From assembly GCA_018340805.1 (NCBI GenBank), contig JACMZG010001911.1, forward strand, positions 37,641,476-37,705,475: DNA of 64,000 bases, written 5' to 3'. Below, piece by piece: positions 50,901-60,751 of this stretch. The first letter of the stretch is position 1. Each line of letters opens with the position of its first letter. Source of the DNA: Microvelia longipes. Lineage: Eukaryota > Arthropoda > Insecta > Hemiptera > Veliidae. The position numbers and the translations under genes were made by a program. Below the pieces are notes generated by a model. The model was not told the DNA's origin and made no database searches. It saw nothing but the letters and a program-made list of their open reading frames with translations.

Positions 50901-53900
50901 TATCCGTTTTGTGTATTTGTGTGTATTTTTACAATGTATAAAATCTACTTCGATTTTTTTGCATATTTTGTCCTGATAAAGTTGTTACTCATAAAGGGTT
51001 AAATAATCTACAGAAAGTGACTTAATATCCTTTACCTGAGATTTGTTCAATCCCTTATTAGAGGTCATGAGGTCAGATTAGTTGACCTGGAGAGTTTTCA
51101 GGGCTTCTATAGATAGATGATGGCCTTTGCAGGGATCTGATTGTTCACACTCTCATTTTGACCTGAAACAGAACATAAATTTATTTCTTACTAATGTATA
51201 ATTTTGAAGGATCCATTAATAAATCAATACTAAACCCTGATGTGGTTTAATAATAAATTTATTTGTTTTAGAGTTCTTAGAAGAAACAATAAATCGAGTG
51301 TTTGACCCTGGATTGAATTTATTCAGAGTAACAAGTGAGGAAAGATTGTATCCATCTGCTACTTCTCACATGCAAGAAAATCATTTACATTTGTTTGAAT
51401 TTGTTGGTAGAATGCTTGGAAAAGCTGTTTATGAGGTAAAAAAAATATTCCCTTTTTGTCCTAAAGATTTCTATGTAATCAGTTTTTTATTCCAAAATCA
51501 TTATGTAAACTACATTTCAGTATTTATAAAAGATATTATAAACTCTTCATGTCATTTTATGCCACTAACAGAGAACCATAGTACGCAAAAATATAGTATA
51601 ATAATATAGAGTAAAATAGTTTAGTTGATTAATGTTTTCAGAGTCCATATTTTGTGAGTCCATACAGAGTCCATACTCTTATGATTCTATGATTGATCTT
51701 TTCTAAATTAATGAATCATTTGTTGGTTGTGAGTTTATTAAAGTAACACTAAAAGGAACTTGTTTTTAGAAAAAAATCATCTTAATATATAATATACTTC
51801 CATTTTATCTTAAGCCTTTTTTAATATAATGATTATGATTTATCTGCTTATTGATCTGTGTAAGCTCAAGCTGAATTGGGATTTTTCAAGCCTTACAGCT
51901 TTAATTTTAGATTTCTAGTATTAAAAATTTTATTATATTTGAGGCATTTGATAGTTTATTTTAATAAAACTTGATCTCGAAATCCTCTTTAAAAATTAAT
52001 TGATGGAAACTTTCTTATTTTCCTTTTCTTTAATATTTGATTGTATTGTAAACATTTCAGGGAATTGTTGTCGATGTTCCATTTGCTTCATTCTTTTTAA
52101 GTCAAGTTCTTGGTCAGTCACAGGAAGCACCCTATTCATCCATCGACGAATTACCTTCACTTGATAAAGAATTGTATAAGTCTCTTACGTTTGTGAAACA
52201 TTACAAGGGAGATGTTCAAGATCTATCATTAACATTTTCAATAGATGCTGAAATGCTTGGCCAACTTGTTACTCATGAACTTATTCCTGGAGGAAAAGCC
52301 ATTCCAGTTACCAATCAAAATAAGTAAGTGCTAGGGTCGAATTACTAAAATTTTATACATTTTTGATTTTAACATTTGCTATTATTACTTTGACAGGAAA
52401 AAGAAATGTATTTTCTCAGTAATTCCTAACTTATTAGAGACATTACCTTAGTATATGATGTGTTTCCGATTCATCTTAAAATTGAAGATTAAGAATGAAA
52501 ATTGTATAAACTTTATTTAAATTTTTTGACCTCTGGATTTAAAATGGAATCATCTGAACAAAATTGATTGTAAATTAGATTGTTATATTATATTTCTGAA
52601 TTACTACTATTATTGCAATTATTACCCGATGTGTTCATATATTCATGGTTCTATTGTTTCAAAAATGAAATTTTTTAATGATAAGTTTGCATTTATTGTT
52701 TTTGTTATTATGTTTATAGGATAAATTATATTTACATGATGGCTCACTTCAGAATGCACACACAAATCAAAGATCAAATGGCAGCATTTATTAGAGGATT
52801 CAGATCTATTATAAATCCAGACTGGCTTTCTTTATTTTCTACCCCTGAAGTATTTTTTATTTTCTTGCCTTATTCAACAATTTTTTTTCTTTAGTATTTA
52901 TAAGTAGTTTAGTGATCAGTAATCCGCTAAGTTTACAAATTTATTATCACTCTGTGCAGTAGTCCTACTCTTTTTTCAAGTTGAGTAAATTATTTTGTGT
53001 TCTTAAAATTGCAGAGATTTTCTTCTTTACTTCATTGGACTTTATAGCTCTCTGCACTTATCTTATTTCGAATTTATTACTATCATTTCTATATTATACA
53101 GGTTGGTAACACTTGCAATGACCTCAAAAGGAAAGGGTGATCAAAATTTATTTTTACATGGAGAAACAAAGTTTTTCTACGTTTTTATTGAAATGCATCC
53201 TTTCTGATGCATGAAATATGAATGTTCAGTTATTTATTATCAATGATAATGTTTCATTTATAAAACAACAAAAGATTAATTAGTAAAGATCATTAAATGG
53301 TTAAAAATTAAATAAAATCAACTTCTTTCCATAAAGAGCCTTTAATTAATAATCAATATTATCAATCAATATATTATAAGGAACTCTGGCCAAGTTTGAT
53401 TTGTGAATTATTTATGTTTTGATTAAATTTTAGTTGCAGAGATTAATATCAGGTGACAATGTACCTCTAGATATAGCAGATCTTAGAAGGCACACTCAAT
53501 ATTATGGTGGATTTCATGATTCTCACAGGGTTGTATTGTGGCTTTGGGACATTCTACAGAAAGACTTTTCTGAAGAAGAAAAAAGACTGTTTCTTAAGGT
53601 AACATTTTAAATAACATTAATAATATTTCTGGGATCCAATTTTAGCCTTGCTGTTGGAACAAGTCGTAATAAGTTTGTATATTTTAGTAAAATATGTTAA
53701 TTGAAGAGTAAAGAGAGTTGCCAACACTATTATTTTGTTTAATTGTTTGGGTATTGTGTATTGTATTTTGTTTTCAGTCGTCCTATGAGACCCATTTTGA
53801 ACTATGAGATTTATTTATTAAAAATATTTTTAAAAGGGAAATATGATTCACAATTCAATGTTTATAAATCAGTGTTGCTTCTTTAAATTTTTCTGATGTT

Positions 53901-55614
53901 TCACAAATGAACCTGCTGCCAGATGACTGCCAGAACACTATAATATGTCACACAGCTAAAAACAGTTGACAGCATGGGAAAATAATGCGAGGAAGCCAAT
54001 GAGGTTAGTTTTGGATGTTAAACCACACCCTCAATTTCAAATCAGGCCAACCTCATTGGTTCCTCAATACTATTTTTTCCGTGCTGTCAACTGATTTAGT
54101 CGTTTGTCGTACTATAGCTATGTGGTTGGAATAATAACTCTTGAGCAGGACATGTGGTGAAATTCATGTGCTGTGTCCTATATCACACCTTGTTCTTATC
54201 ACTCAATTCTTTCACATTTTTAACTTACTTTTTTATCTTCTATTTTCTTTTTAATATTGTTCCTCACATTTTTTATTCTTAAACCCATTGCACAATTTTA
54301 GTATTTCCCTCAAATGCTACTACTCTATAATTACTCCTAGAGCTTATGGATTCACTGCTTTGAAGCCCTCAGTACTTATATTTTATACAAGTACCAAAGA
54401 GATAACTTTTCTATTTCACTTGTTGGTTTTGGTTTTAGTTTGTAACAAGTTGTTCCAAACCTCCCTTACTTGGATTTGCACATCTGGAACCTTCCTTCTC
54501 TATAAGATGTGTTGAGGTGGGAGATGATGAGGATCAGGGTGATACTATAGGTAACTTGATTTTATCATTTATTATTAATTATTAAAATATGACATTAGAG
54601 GGAGAGCAATAATAAAAAGTATTATTTAAATTATTTTGAACAGAATTAATTAAAAGTTAGTACTTTTTTAACTAATATTATTCTTTCATATTAATTTATA
54701 TTACATGACTTTAACACTGTAAGGAATTACAATTAAAATATGCTTTGCTTAAAAATGATTTCTAGTTCTAGTTTAGTTCAATAAATCCTCGGCTACATCA
54801 ATGGCTTGCACAGTGTGGAAGCCAGGCAAATTATCCTTTTACATACATGAAATAATGCATTTCAAAAATATACTCTTTGCTTTATTTATTTGTTTGTGCA
54901 TTGTAGTCTGATGAGTACCATTTTGACTATCAATTAATTAATAGTTTCATATGCATGTGTATTAAGTATTTAATAGTCTCATGCCCATGCTTATTAAGTA
55001 CGCTATACCAAATTCTCTACCTCTAAAGCCCGAAGGAGATGCCTGAAAGCACCATGCAGTTTCACTCAAATTACCTCTTTTATAATGCAAACTTCTAATA
55101 AGCACTATTTATCACTATTAAATAGTGTATTTATTACTATTTAACAGTGTATATTAACACTATTTATCATAATTAAAATTTTACCAATTTTAGATTTTCG
55201 GGTTTATTTGATGAAACAGATCTTAAACTCCTAGGTCCATCCACCAGCTACCTCATAAACTAATTTTTTCAAAGGAAATTCGCTAATGAAGGGCTTTTTT
55301 TAATGAATGAATTCTTTATGGGAAAGCTTAGTTATATATTTTTCAGCTTGTTTTTATACTGTTCTATGCTTGCAAAATGTTAAACAAACTTTAACTTTAA
55401 TAAAATACTATTCTGTACTACTTGACTTTACTATGTTGCAGGTAGTGTAATTCGTGGATTTTTTACAATCAGGAAAAAAGATCCTCAAAACAGATTGCCG
55501 ACTTCATCTACATGCTTTAATCTGTTAAAACTTCCAAACTATCAAAGAAAGGCAATTCTCAGGGAAAAATTAAGATATGCTATTACGAGCAACACTGGTT
55601 TTGAATTATCTTAA
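20496..55614 (+). CDS. UBE3B: HECT-type E3 ubiquitin-protein ligase, UBE3B family, 20 coding exons
   Basis: HECT E3 ligases take ubiquitin from an E2 onto a catalytic Cys and pass it to substrates; UBE3B is a calmodulin-binding member. Joined exons: 20496-20653, 22565-22705, 23517-23844, 24440-24628, 25678-25863, 26503-26771, 27216-27275, 27370-27483, 27711-27859, 28648-28825, 29821-29939, 30862-31034, 31462-31607, 49940-50076, 51272-51435, 52061-52323, 52720-52849, 53434-53598, 54439-54550, 55442-55614. Phases agree throughout and the total is 3354 nt, 1117 aa, slightly longer than the roughly 1068 aa of vertebrate UBE3B. An IQ-like motif ([11 protein letters not shown]) lies at residues 35-45. 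The HECT domain covers about 770-1117, with [20 protein letters not shown] and HFRMHTQI, and catalytic Cys1085 in LPTSSTCFN. The protein ends NTGFELS. Exon 7 is only 60 nt. The least certain part is residues about 470-590, which diverges from known relatives. Intron 13 (31608-49939) contains a complete guanylyl cyclase gene. Confidence 0.95.
20826..21068. mobile_element. hAT-like MITE, family D, short copy nested in a longer family D copy
   Basis: A 243-bp derivative with the family D ends (TAAAGTGATGTAGAAATTC ... ATGAATTTTTACACCACTTTA). It is flanked by GTCCCAAC (20818-20825) and GTCTCAAC (21069-21076), seven of eight matching. The sequence on both sides is itself family D, so it has inserted into a relative. 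Confidence 0.7.
21192..21711. mobile_element. hAT-like MITE, family E, with perfect 8-bp target duplication
   Basis: A 520-bp element with inverted ends of about 90 bp (left CTTAGAATAATACTATATAT, right its complement with few changes). ATCAAGAC is repeated exactly on both sides (21184-21191 and 21712-21719). The inner part of the ends shares GCACTTAAGTAATG. It is inserted in the outer family D copy and has no coding capacity. Confidence 0.8.
27922..28126 (+). pseudogene. LINE ORF2 C-terminal remnant (UBE3B intron 9)
   Basis: In shifting frames it reads [14 protein letters not shown] followed by nucleotide similarity to the [10 protein letters not shown] tail of the fragment at 14.0 kb, then TTGGATGAGTTAATTTAA. 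In-frame stops and frameshifts show it is dead. The next 100 bases may be the 3' UTR of the same element. Confidence 0.5.
30060..30600. mobile_element. Degraded family B relative (UBE3B intron 11)
   Basis: Shares ATATGGTCCTAAAC, GGTAACTATCACCTGAATAT and ATGTTACCACTTCCAG with the interior of the 16.0-kb element. Ends were not found. Confidence 0.35.
31196..31264. repeat. (TA)n(TG)n microsatellite
   Basis: TA run passing into TG, in UBE3B intron 12. Confidence 0.85.
31646..32145. mobile_element. TA-flanked inverted-repeat element (UBE3B intron 13)
   Basis: A 500-bp element beginning GTACGTTCACACACACTTTA and ending with the near-complement (TAGAGTGTGTGTGAACGTAC), with inverted similarity going on through ATACGATCCGTGGATC. 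TA lies directly on each side (31644-31645 and 32146-32147), within TTA at the left and TAA at the right, fitting Tc1/mariner or PIF/Harbinger insertion. It starts only 39 bases after UBE3B exon 13. No coding frame is present. Confidence 0.7.
32319..33100 (+). mobile_element. Second long + strand copy of the 5S-like dispersed repeat
   Basis: Same order of parts as the copy at 40956-41680. The 5' part has TGTCACCAGAATTATCC and GTCTGTCTGTATGTGTGTGAG. The 5S-like segment at 32873-32931 has AAGTTAAGCAGCATTGAGC and GGTCAGTGC..TGGGTGACTGCTG. The tail repeats AGGACAAGTGAAGCGAGTTC and GAGGAAGAGCTAAGCGAGTC. Upstream, 32257-32282 carries a small CAACCTGG/CCAGGTTGG hairpin that partly pairs with the right edge near 33095-33112, so ends of the unit are uncertain. 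Confidence 0.65.
35918..35985. repeat. (TA)n microsatellite
   Basis: Long TA run in UBE3B intron 13. Confidence 0.85.
36197..36305. mobile_element. Family H fragment (UBE3B intron 13)
   Basis: TTGACAGCATGGGAAAATAA, GAGCCAATGAGGTTAGTCC and CCTCATTGGTTTCTC match the inner arms of family H. The outer ends are lost. The short frame starting here is not a gene. Confidence 0.5.
37702..37834. repeat. 133-bp foldback sequence (UBE3B intron 13)
   Basis: Arms of about 50 bp: TTAAGAGTTAGCCTTATTG and ACCAAAACCCTGTG on the left, mirrored by GCAGGGTTTTGGT and GATAAGGCCAACTCTTAAGA. The centre has its own small hairpin, TTGGTCTGAGGACCAA. A related half (TTAAGAGTCC, TATTGGCCCTTGGACC) lies at about 37280-37350. 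Confidence 0.55.
37922..38127. mobile_element. Short inverted-repeat element, family H, second copy (UBE3B intron 13)
   Basis: The right half is well kept (GACCTCATTGGCTCC, ATTATTTTCCCATGCTGTCA, ACTATAGCAGTG). The left half is degraded (CTATAGTATTCTATACGG, CAGTTGACGAAGTGTTGAGG). The centre differs from the 53.9-kb copy. Confidence 0.5.
40956..41680 (+). mobile_element. Dispersed repeat with an internal 5S rRNA-like segment (best copy)
   Basis: Best-preserved copy of a family seen several times in the window. Order of parts: a 5' part with CACCGGAATTATC, AGGTGTTTTAAGGCCTCCTG and a TGTGAGTGTGTGT stretch; an AT-rich middle with GAGATTTGGCAC and CCAAGTTTCATCTCATAATC; a segment at 41452-41506 that reads like the 3' half of a 5S rRNA gene (AAGTTAAGCAGC, then CTGGATGGGTGACCGCTGG); and a tail of two or three degenerate units around TTCTGAGGAC..GAAGC..GTTCGAAG, ending CTGTACCCAATTTTTTT. 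It has no coding capacity. The 5S part covers the box A, intermediate element and box C region, so a pol III-driven SINE is likely, but this is inference. It lies in UBE3B intron 13. Confidence 0.7.
43067..46687 (+). CDS. Gyc76C: Receptor-type (particulate) guanylyl cyclase, Gyc76C-like, intronless
   Basis: A single uninterrupted reading frame of 1206 aa. A signal peptide is likely at residues 1-20 (hydrophobic LLALLAAL). It is followed by an ANP-receptor-like ligand-binding ectodomain to about 494, one membrane segment at about 495-520 ([15 protein letters not shown]), a kinase-homology domain at about 570-830, a short coiled linker ([16 protein letters not shown]), a class III cyclase domain at about 890-1080, and a Ser/Pro-rich tail. 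The kinase-like part has HGN at 675-677 in place of HRD, so it is a pseudokinase, while DFG is kept at 695-697. Cyclase metal residues are Asp904 (FSDIVGFT) and Asp948 (GDAYMVV). Glu944 and Cys1016 are the guanine-selecting pair, so the product is cGMP rather than c[19 protein letters not shown] and [13 protein letters not shown] closely fit insect Gyc76C. The gene sits on the same strand inside UBE3B intron 13. A TTTTCAG at about 43027-43033 just upstream could be the acceptor of a 5' UTR intron. Confidence 0.93.
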   Translation: MLRVDLQLCLLALLAALTSAKTNLTVGYLTAIKGTNKDRQGLSVSGAITMALNQVNTDPNILPNVNLVLRWNDTRGDTIATTRAIVDMLCDGVKVFFGPEDSCYVEAIVAQSKDVPMISYKCSDYKASNVPTFARTDPPDTQVTKSVVALLKYYDWKKFSVIYEDVWVSVAKSLEQQAKNENMTVNAMWSVTDRHKCCENTLPCCHSSYWYEVIQQTKNRTRIYVFLGTRISLIDMMTTMQALQLFEEGEYMVIYIDMMTYSEREAVNYVFTPEMYTKMQTCSEIPDFMKRARSLLVVVTSPPKQNYHKFTEEVRRHNGLPPFNFPSHPVFNNVSYLKFVSIHAAYLYDSVKLYANALDKLLKPYGRNLNASIVEKVASNGTNIVETIIKTRSYTSITGAVIQLDSNGDSEGNFSVLAFKPWNVTINNFKCNYHMIPVGSFFQPVHENSSDPPAPEYRLESASHQVEWIAGQRPEDEPICGFDNERCHKEDSQQGSIAVAITLALILFCATVITLSVYRKWKIEQEIEGLLWKIDSGDILTHFDMISSPSKISLVSATSFESRCGGQVFSATGTYKGLLVRIKELKFPCKRDISRELMKEMRQLREFRHDNVNSFIGAVIEPLRILIVTDYCAKGSLYDIVENEDIKLDKMFITSLIIDLMKGMLFLHSSPLGIHGNLKSSNCVVTSRWVLQVGDFGLSELRYATENDSIGEHQYYRSLLWKAPELLRSQDYKGTKEGDVYAFGIILHEILGRKGPFGGCDVDEPKEIIELVKRIPESEDYAFRPNLDVVIENEVYPLVMSVMRDTWSEDPERRPDFPTIRSKLKGLRDGKRRNIVDSMMEMMEKHANNLEELVNQRTLEVHEEKRKTEDLLFRMLPRPVSQRLTRGFGVEPESFDLVTIYFSDIVGFTAMSAESSPLEVVNFLNDLYTLFDRIIKGYDVYKVETIGDAYMVVSGLPLKNGIRHAGEIASMSLDLLQAVMNHKISHRPNEQVKLRIGIHSGPVVAGVVGLTMPRYCLFGDTVNTASRMESTGEPLRIHISSQCKLLLDQLGGYCVEFRGSVYLKGKGQVNTHWLTGATDLAIKPREVDLNELPPLFCRPRKSPRLKDYFTDTSSSRRQSGSLAHVPLPLPVAQKPKIKLAPLSDKIHEAMSLDPFPTKHFSPYTRSCQSLLINEKNKGIGNGSLVTDPLLVDVKRWHSLETAKLSQ
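50153..50847. mobile_element. hAT-like MITE, family D, long copy (UBE3B intron 14)
   Basis: A 695-bp element with inverted ends of about 60 bp: TAAAGTGATGTAGAAATTC at the left, its complement at the right, then a G/C-rich stretch and GGACACAGTGGTCTAACT. Flanks GGTTATAT (50145-50152) and GTTTATAT (50848-50855) match at seven of eight positions. The interior is AT-rich and no transposase was seen; short frames inside it are not genes. Confidence 0.75.
53938..54118. mobile_element. Short inverted-repeat element, family H, complete copy (UBE3B intron 18)
   Basis: Inverted ends of about 70 bp: CACTATAATATGTCACACAG, then CAGTTGACAGCATGGGAAAA and AGCCAATGAGGTTAGT, mirrored by ACCTCATTGGTTCC and CCGTGCTGTCAACTG. 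The middle is about 45 bp. It resembles the copies at 36.2 kb and 38.0 kb. No clear target duplication was found. Confidence 0.6.
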
Positions 55615-55906
55615 AATGTCTAGTCTTAGATTTAATAATATAAAATGTACAAGTTTTAGTCTCTTTTTTACAAATATTGAGCTTGCACCCGGAGTGTGTT
55701 ATTTTATTGAGTAATGTGCCTCTATATGAGTATGGTTTGTAACAGTGGCATCGGTGCCATAATGTTTTCTTAATCAGTGTGTATACATTTAGCTTGTGAT
55801 GTACTCAAAATTAACCAATTTAATTTTGTTCAGAATCAAAAACTTTGAGGTACAACATAAAATTTTTTCCTTAGTTGAGAAATTCTGACAATAGTAAATA
55901 TATATC

Positions 55907-55912
55907 AATAAA
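55907..55912 (+). terminator. Candidate proximal poly(A) signal for UBE3B
   Basis: This is the first clear AATAAA after the UBE3B stop at 55614, about 290 bases downstream. The following 3 kb has several more AATAAA-like words, so longer 3' UTR forms are possible. Confidence 0.35.
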
Positions 55913-58253
55913 ACAGAGTTTTAATGTTTAAGAATTAGAATTTATTAAATAAAGAATGTTTATAACATAAGAAGTGTTGTCCATGAACATTGTATAGATG
56001 GCATATCTATTGAAATCTATTTTAATTTATTAAATAGACTAATTTAATGAATATATTTTTGTGAATTCATCTAACCGTTAAAAATTATGGTGAATAATTT
56101 AACTTTGTTTTTAATTACCTTGAAAACATTTTTTTGTAAAATAGTCTAGGGGCAAAAAAGTTGGCACAGTCATTGGAAGGATTCCTTAACTATTTAAAAT
56201 CAAAAAATGTTCCTCATAATGCGCTGTTATTGTACCAACCAATATAAAAAATGTACTTTTATGAGTATTGTTCCCTTATATTTATGTTTTATTTGGCAGT
56301 CATTTTTTTGTATAAAATATTTTAGTTTATCATTTCTTTAAAAAATGTCTGCAATATTTGTTGGACACTATTGAATTAACTATAATTTTATTCAATTTAT
56401 TATCTTATGATCACTGAATGTTTTTCTCTAATAATTGATGTATTTTAAAATTTATTGTTTTCCCATTATAACTTGTATAGGTACTTGTTTTAAAATTATT
56501 TTATGCATTCCATAAATTAGTTTCAATTTTCACTGCATATTATCATCATTTATTGTGTTATTATTGCACGTTATTATTATTATTATATTTTCTTCATTAA
56601 TTTTTTAATAATCATGGGATTTTCTTTCATGTTAATTAAATATTTTAAATACATGATACTGCATTCTTTTATTTGATTGATTGTGTTTATATTTTTTAAT
56701 TTAGTTCATTATTAATAAACTAGTACATTGTATGTTTGACTTAAAAGCATTAAGTTTAAATGAGTTTTTTAATAATTAAAATGTTCTATATTTATTTATG
56801 ATAAAAAAAATTAAATTTCAACTTATGAAGTTATACTCTAATTTTGTGAAGTTAAAATTTATTCAAATTTGATCAGGCAATCAAAGGTGCCATATATCTT
56901 ATTTGGTCTTGTTTATGGCTTGAAGTCTTGATTTGTCTCCATTCTACCCAATACAATGTTATATTTGTTCTCTTTGTCTTTATTTAATCTTTTATATTAT
57001 TGTAGATTTCTTTGCAAATCCTTTACCCCAAAAATATAATTTGACTTTTCACATAATAATAAATAATTTTCATTTTATTTAACTATTTAATTTAAAATTT
57101 TGATTGTACAATTATTTAAAGTAGTCTCTTTAAAAAACTCAATTTATTTACACTTATGTGTCACTGGATTTTTTAAATTATTTTTAGTGCTCTATGCTTA
57201 TTAAGTTACCTAATTAGATCAAATATATTTTAATGAGCCCAATTTTAAGTATCATCTCATTATCAAATAAATAAAATCAAATTATATATTTAATCTCCTG
57301 GTTTTAAAATGATGTTATATTGTTTTCTTCAGTGCAAAATAATTGGAATGAATGATTGTATCGTTTTTTATTATGATCAATTAAAATTTAATATTTTTAT
57401 TTTTTATATTGCTCAAAATTGAGTTACCAATTAAGGAAAATTGTATATAAAATGTATTTATTATACAAATTTTAATTTCTTACCATAAACCATTCGAATT
57501 AAAAAAATAATTATTAAAAAAACATTATTCCAGAAGAGAATACTTTGTTTTTAAGATGTAAATCATTTATGGGTAGCTCAAGATAAAATATTACTATTTC
57601 ACTATATTTTTTGTGCATCTTATTTCCACCTCTTGCATCTATCTATTATATGTTAGGGATTAGATTAGATTGTTTAATATAGGTACATTAATTCCAGAAT
57701 ACCCTATTTAAATTATACACACAACATATAGGTTTTGCCTTGCAGGTAACTGTTTTTGTAGAATTACTTACAATTTGTTTCATTCGAAGAATCTATTTAC
57801 ATATTTATATTTTTTATGTTATTTTATTTTTGTAACTTATAGCTAAACTAATTTTTATTATTAGTTACTTGTAAATACTTCTTAATTTACTTAACTTTGT
57901 TGAGAGCAGTGGTTAATGTAATGTATTATTATTATATTTGTTATTCATATTATGATTATATTAATTATTACTATGTTGGACCTAACAAATTATCATTATT
58001 ATTTTTAATAATTTAAGATTAAAAAATTATATTATATATTTATCATTATTATGATTAAAAATGTTCTGATTATTATTGTTTCTAAATATTGTTTATTATG
58101 TGATTTTGATTAATTTTTTAATTTCAATTTTATTTTTGTTAGTTGTTTTGACATTATTGGCACTTTCCCTTGGACTCTAGTCAAATCTTTAAATTAAATA
58201 GAAGTGAGATCTAGAGCTAATCTTTTCTATGTTTATTACTACCACTATATTTC

Positions 58254-58367
58254 AACTGGCTCATTTGTCTTTTGTAATTTACTCTTCTATTACCATGATT
58301 ATTATGTTAATGTACATAATAATCATGGTAACATTATAGTAAATTACAGAAACTGAATGAGCCAGTT
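58254..58367. repeat. 114-bp foldback sequence downstream of UBE3B
   Basis: AACTGGCTCATT, GTAATTTACT and TACCATGATTATTATGT are mirrored by ACATAATAATCATGGTAACA, AGTAAATTACAG and AATGAGCCAGTT. Arms are about 55 bp with a loop of a few bases. If UBE3B transcripts extend this far, it would form a strong hairpin in the 3' UTR. Confidence 0.65.
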
Positions 58368-59648
58368 AAGTTATCATTCTAACCATTGTTTATTGGAACA
58401 CTTTTCTTTACTCTTATTATTCTTCTTGTCATTGCGTTGCTTCTCTGAATGATTTTACAGTTGTTTAGTTATTTATTTTGTACTCTGGCCTGAAATATTT
58501 TGCCCTCTATGAAAGATAATTGATTAATTTACTGGGTGTTCTAATTATAATTTAAAAACTTTTTAGGTACTGAATTTATTCTTAAATTTTTAATAGCCAG
58601 TTAATTATCTCTTCTTATTTAGTACTGTATTTAAATAACTAACCCAATTCAGGTTTGTGATGACTTTGAAATGATTTATTTTTTAACTTCTTATGATTCT
58701 GGTCATTTATTTATTCACCTATTTATTTTATTTATTCCCCAACTTGTTAATTCTTTTTATTAACAACATCTCTATATTTTAGAAATATATTTTAATTCTT
58801 AGTCCATCAGTGCTACCAACTTAATTATTATTATTATTATATTTCATATTAACTAGAAAATAGAAAATAAATGTTCATTTTACTAGTTATTTAGCTTTAA
58901 TGTTTACATTCGGCTGTTGATATAATAAAAATATATATGAAATGGAAAAGATGAATTGAAAGATAGATAAAATATTGTTTGTGATAATCAATTTATAATT
59001 TTTGTGAACCTTATAATATTTTGTTGAGAAAATAAAATTTATATTGTAAAGAAATAGACAATTTAATTCTTTTTTATTTTTCCATTATATGTATAATGTT
59101 TAATGTGTAATAGTTAAAAAATATTATTAAATAGGTCTGTATAGATATGTGTATTTAGTCGCTTGTTACCTTCATAGAAGGTTTTATAAATTTGAAAGTC
59201 TGATAGTGTTTATTTCCGTTGCTATATTCAAAATGGAAAAAATCTTAAAAATAAATGAGAGGAACATCAACTTTGAACATGTTTTTTTCTCACCTTTTTC
59301 CTTTTAAATTGAATTATATTAGTATTAACGCTAACAGGAATGAAATAAAAAAATCTTACTTCAACCTCGTTTAAAAAAATATAGGGTGCGACCAGCAATA
59401 TTTCCAATAATACCACATGAAATCACAGGTATTTTAGTTGAAAATTATGTACATACATAACAAAATTATCATGTAGTTTTTAAGCAAGTAAGAAATGGAC
59501 CACTCTTTGATCATCTAGGTTAGTGTTTGGTCCAACTTAGATTTTGTTCTTTTGACTCAATCTCAGTGGTGCTTGGTTATTAAAGATGGTTGTATTTACT
59601 GCAAGTTGAAGAAGCAATTGAAGAATCAGCTACTTTTCTTCGTTCCCT

Positions 59649-60077
59649 TAATCAGCTACTGTTGATACTTGCTGTTGGATATGAATATTCCTGGACCGGT
59701 TTTGGCATAACACCGTTATCAGCACCGTCATAACACCGGTGTTATGCCGGTTTTGGCATAACACTGTCAAGTGTTACTCAAGGGCAACACTTGAGCTCTC
59801 AACTAATAAAGTTATATCAGTGAATAAATTCTAGTTTCAATTAGCACTACGACCCCTCTGCAGATTTGGAAGGGGTTTACATAGGGAATGTGTACTGAGT
59901 CAAGGCTGTGACCCTGAGAAGTCAGGTGTCCGAGTGAGTCATCTACCATAATAATGCTTTGTGTTTTTTATTATGATGCGTACCAGTGTCATGGTTTTTC
60001 CCTTTTTTGAATTTTTGTCACAAATAACCGGTCCAGGGATATTCATATCCAACAGCAAGTATTGACTGTAGCTGATT
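59649..60077. mobile_element. Inverted-repeat element of about 430 bp
   Basis: The left end AATCAGCTACTGTTGATAC, TTGCTGTTGGATATGAATAT and TCCTGGACCGGTT is mirrored at the right by AACCGGTCCAGGGATATTC, TATCCAACAGCAAGTATTG and TGTAGCTGATT. Inside is a smaller hairpin with GGCATAACACCG/CACCGGTGTTATGCC. The left 10 bases are also repeated at 59627-59636. No clear target duplication was found. Confidence 0.6.
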
Positions 60078-60154
60078 TTTCAAGTGCTTGGTTATTTTAT
60101 GGTGTTTGCCTTGTTTGTATGTTTCTTTATTCTACAAATTATGAAAACAACATT

Positions 60155-60270
60155 AAAAAAATTGGGTACAGGGTACCTAGGTCGCTTTGCTTGTCTTCAG
60201 AATATACAGTTCGCCAAATTTATACTCCAACAGGTCTTCGGACTCGCTCCGCACGTCCTCAGATAGTAAA
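60155..60270 (-). mobile_element. 3' end fragment of the 5S-like dispersed repeat
   Basis: The minus strand reads CTGAGGACGTGCGGAGCGAG, GAAGACCTGTTGGAG, TTTGGCGAACTGTATATTCT and ends CTGTACCCAATTTTTTT, the same 3' end as the copy at 41680. This supports a fixed 3' terminus for the family. Confidence 0.5.
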
Positions 60271-60751
60271 TCACTATAGACTTGGATTTGTCCGATTTTA
60301 CCCAGAAATAAAAAAACCTAAACAGATAATTTAAACAGACATTTTACAATAATGTAAATTTATTGAATTATTAATTATTTTACTGAGTAAATAAAATTGA
60401 TTAATAAATTAAAACACCACGTGTGAAAATCAGTTTGTTATCAGTTAATTTAAATATGTTTTATTCAAAATATTTCTTACTAAATCATTATTTTTTATGA
60501 TCTTTTGTTCTGCCGTGTGTATTATTGAAATTTTAAACAAGAGTTAAGTTTTTAAAGGAAGGGAGGAACTTATGAAGCCGGAAATGTACTATATGCAAGT
60601 AAGTATTCACAAAGAAATTAATTTTTATATCTATAATAAATAATAATGCATACGTTAAGAATTAATGCATAAGGTAGCAAAAACAAGATATTTTATGGAT
60701 TTACGGATTATTAGTGGGCCTTAGAAGGCCCTCGGTCATGATCTAAGGCAT

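Larger units (their letters stand above)
55615..59640. other. AT-rich sequence after UBE3B, probably partly 3' UTR
   Basis: No reading frame of note. It is T-rich on the + strand with many AATAAA-like words and one foldback at 58254-58367. Such sequence is typical of long insect 3' UTRs, but the transcript end cannot be fixed. Confidence 0.45.
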
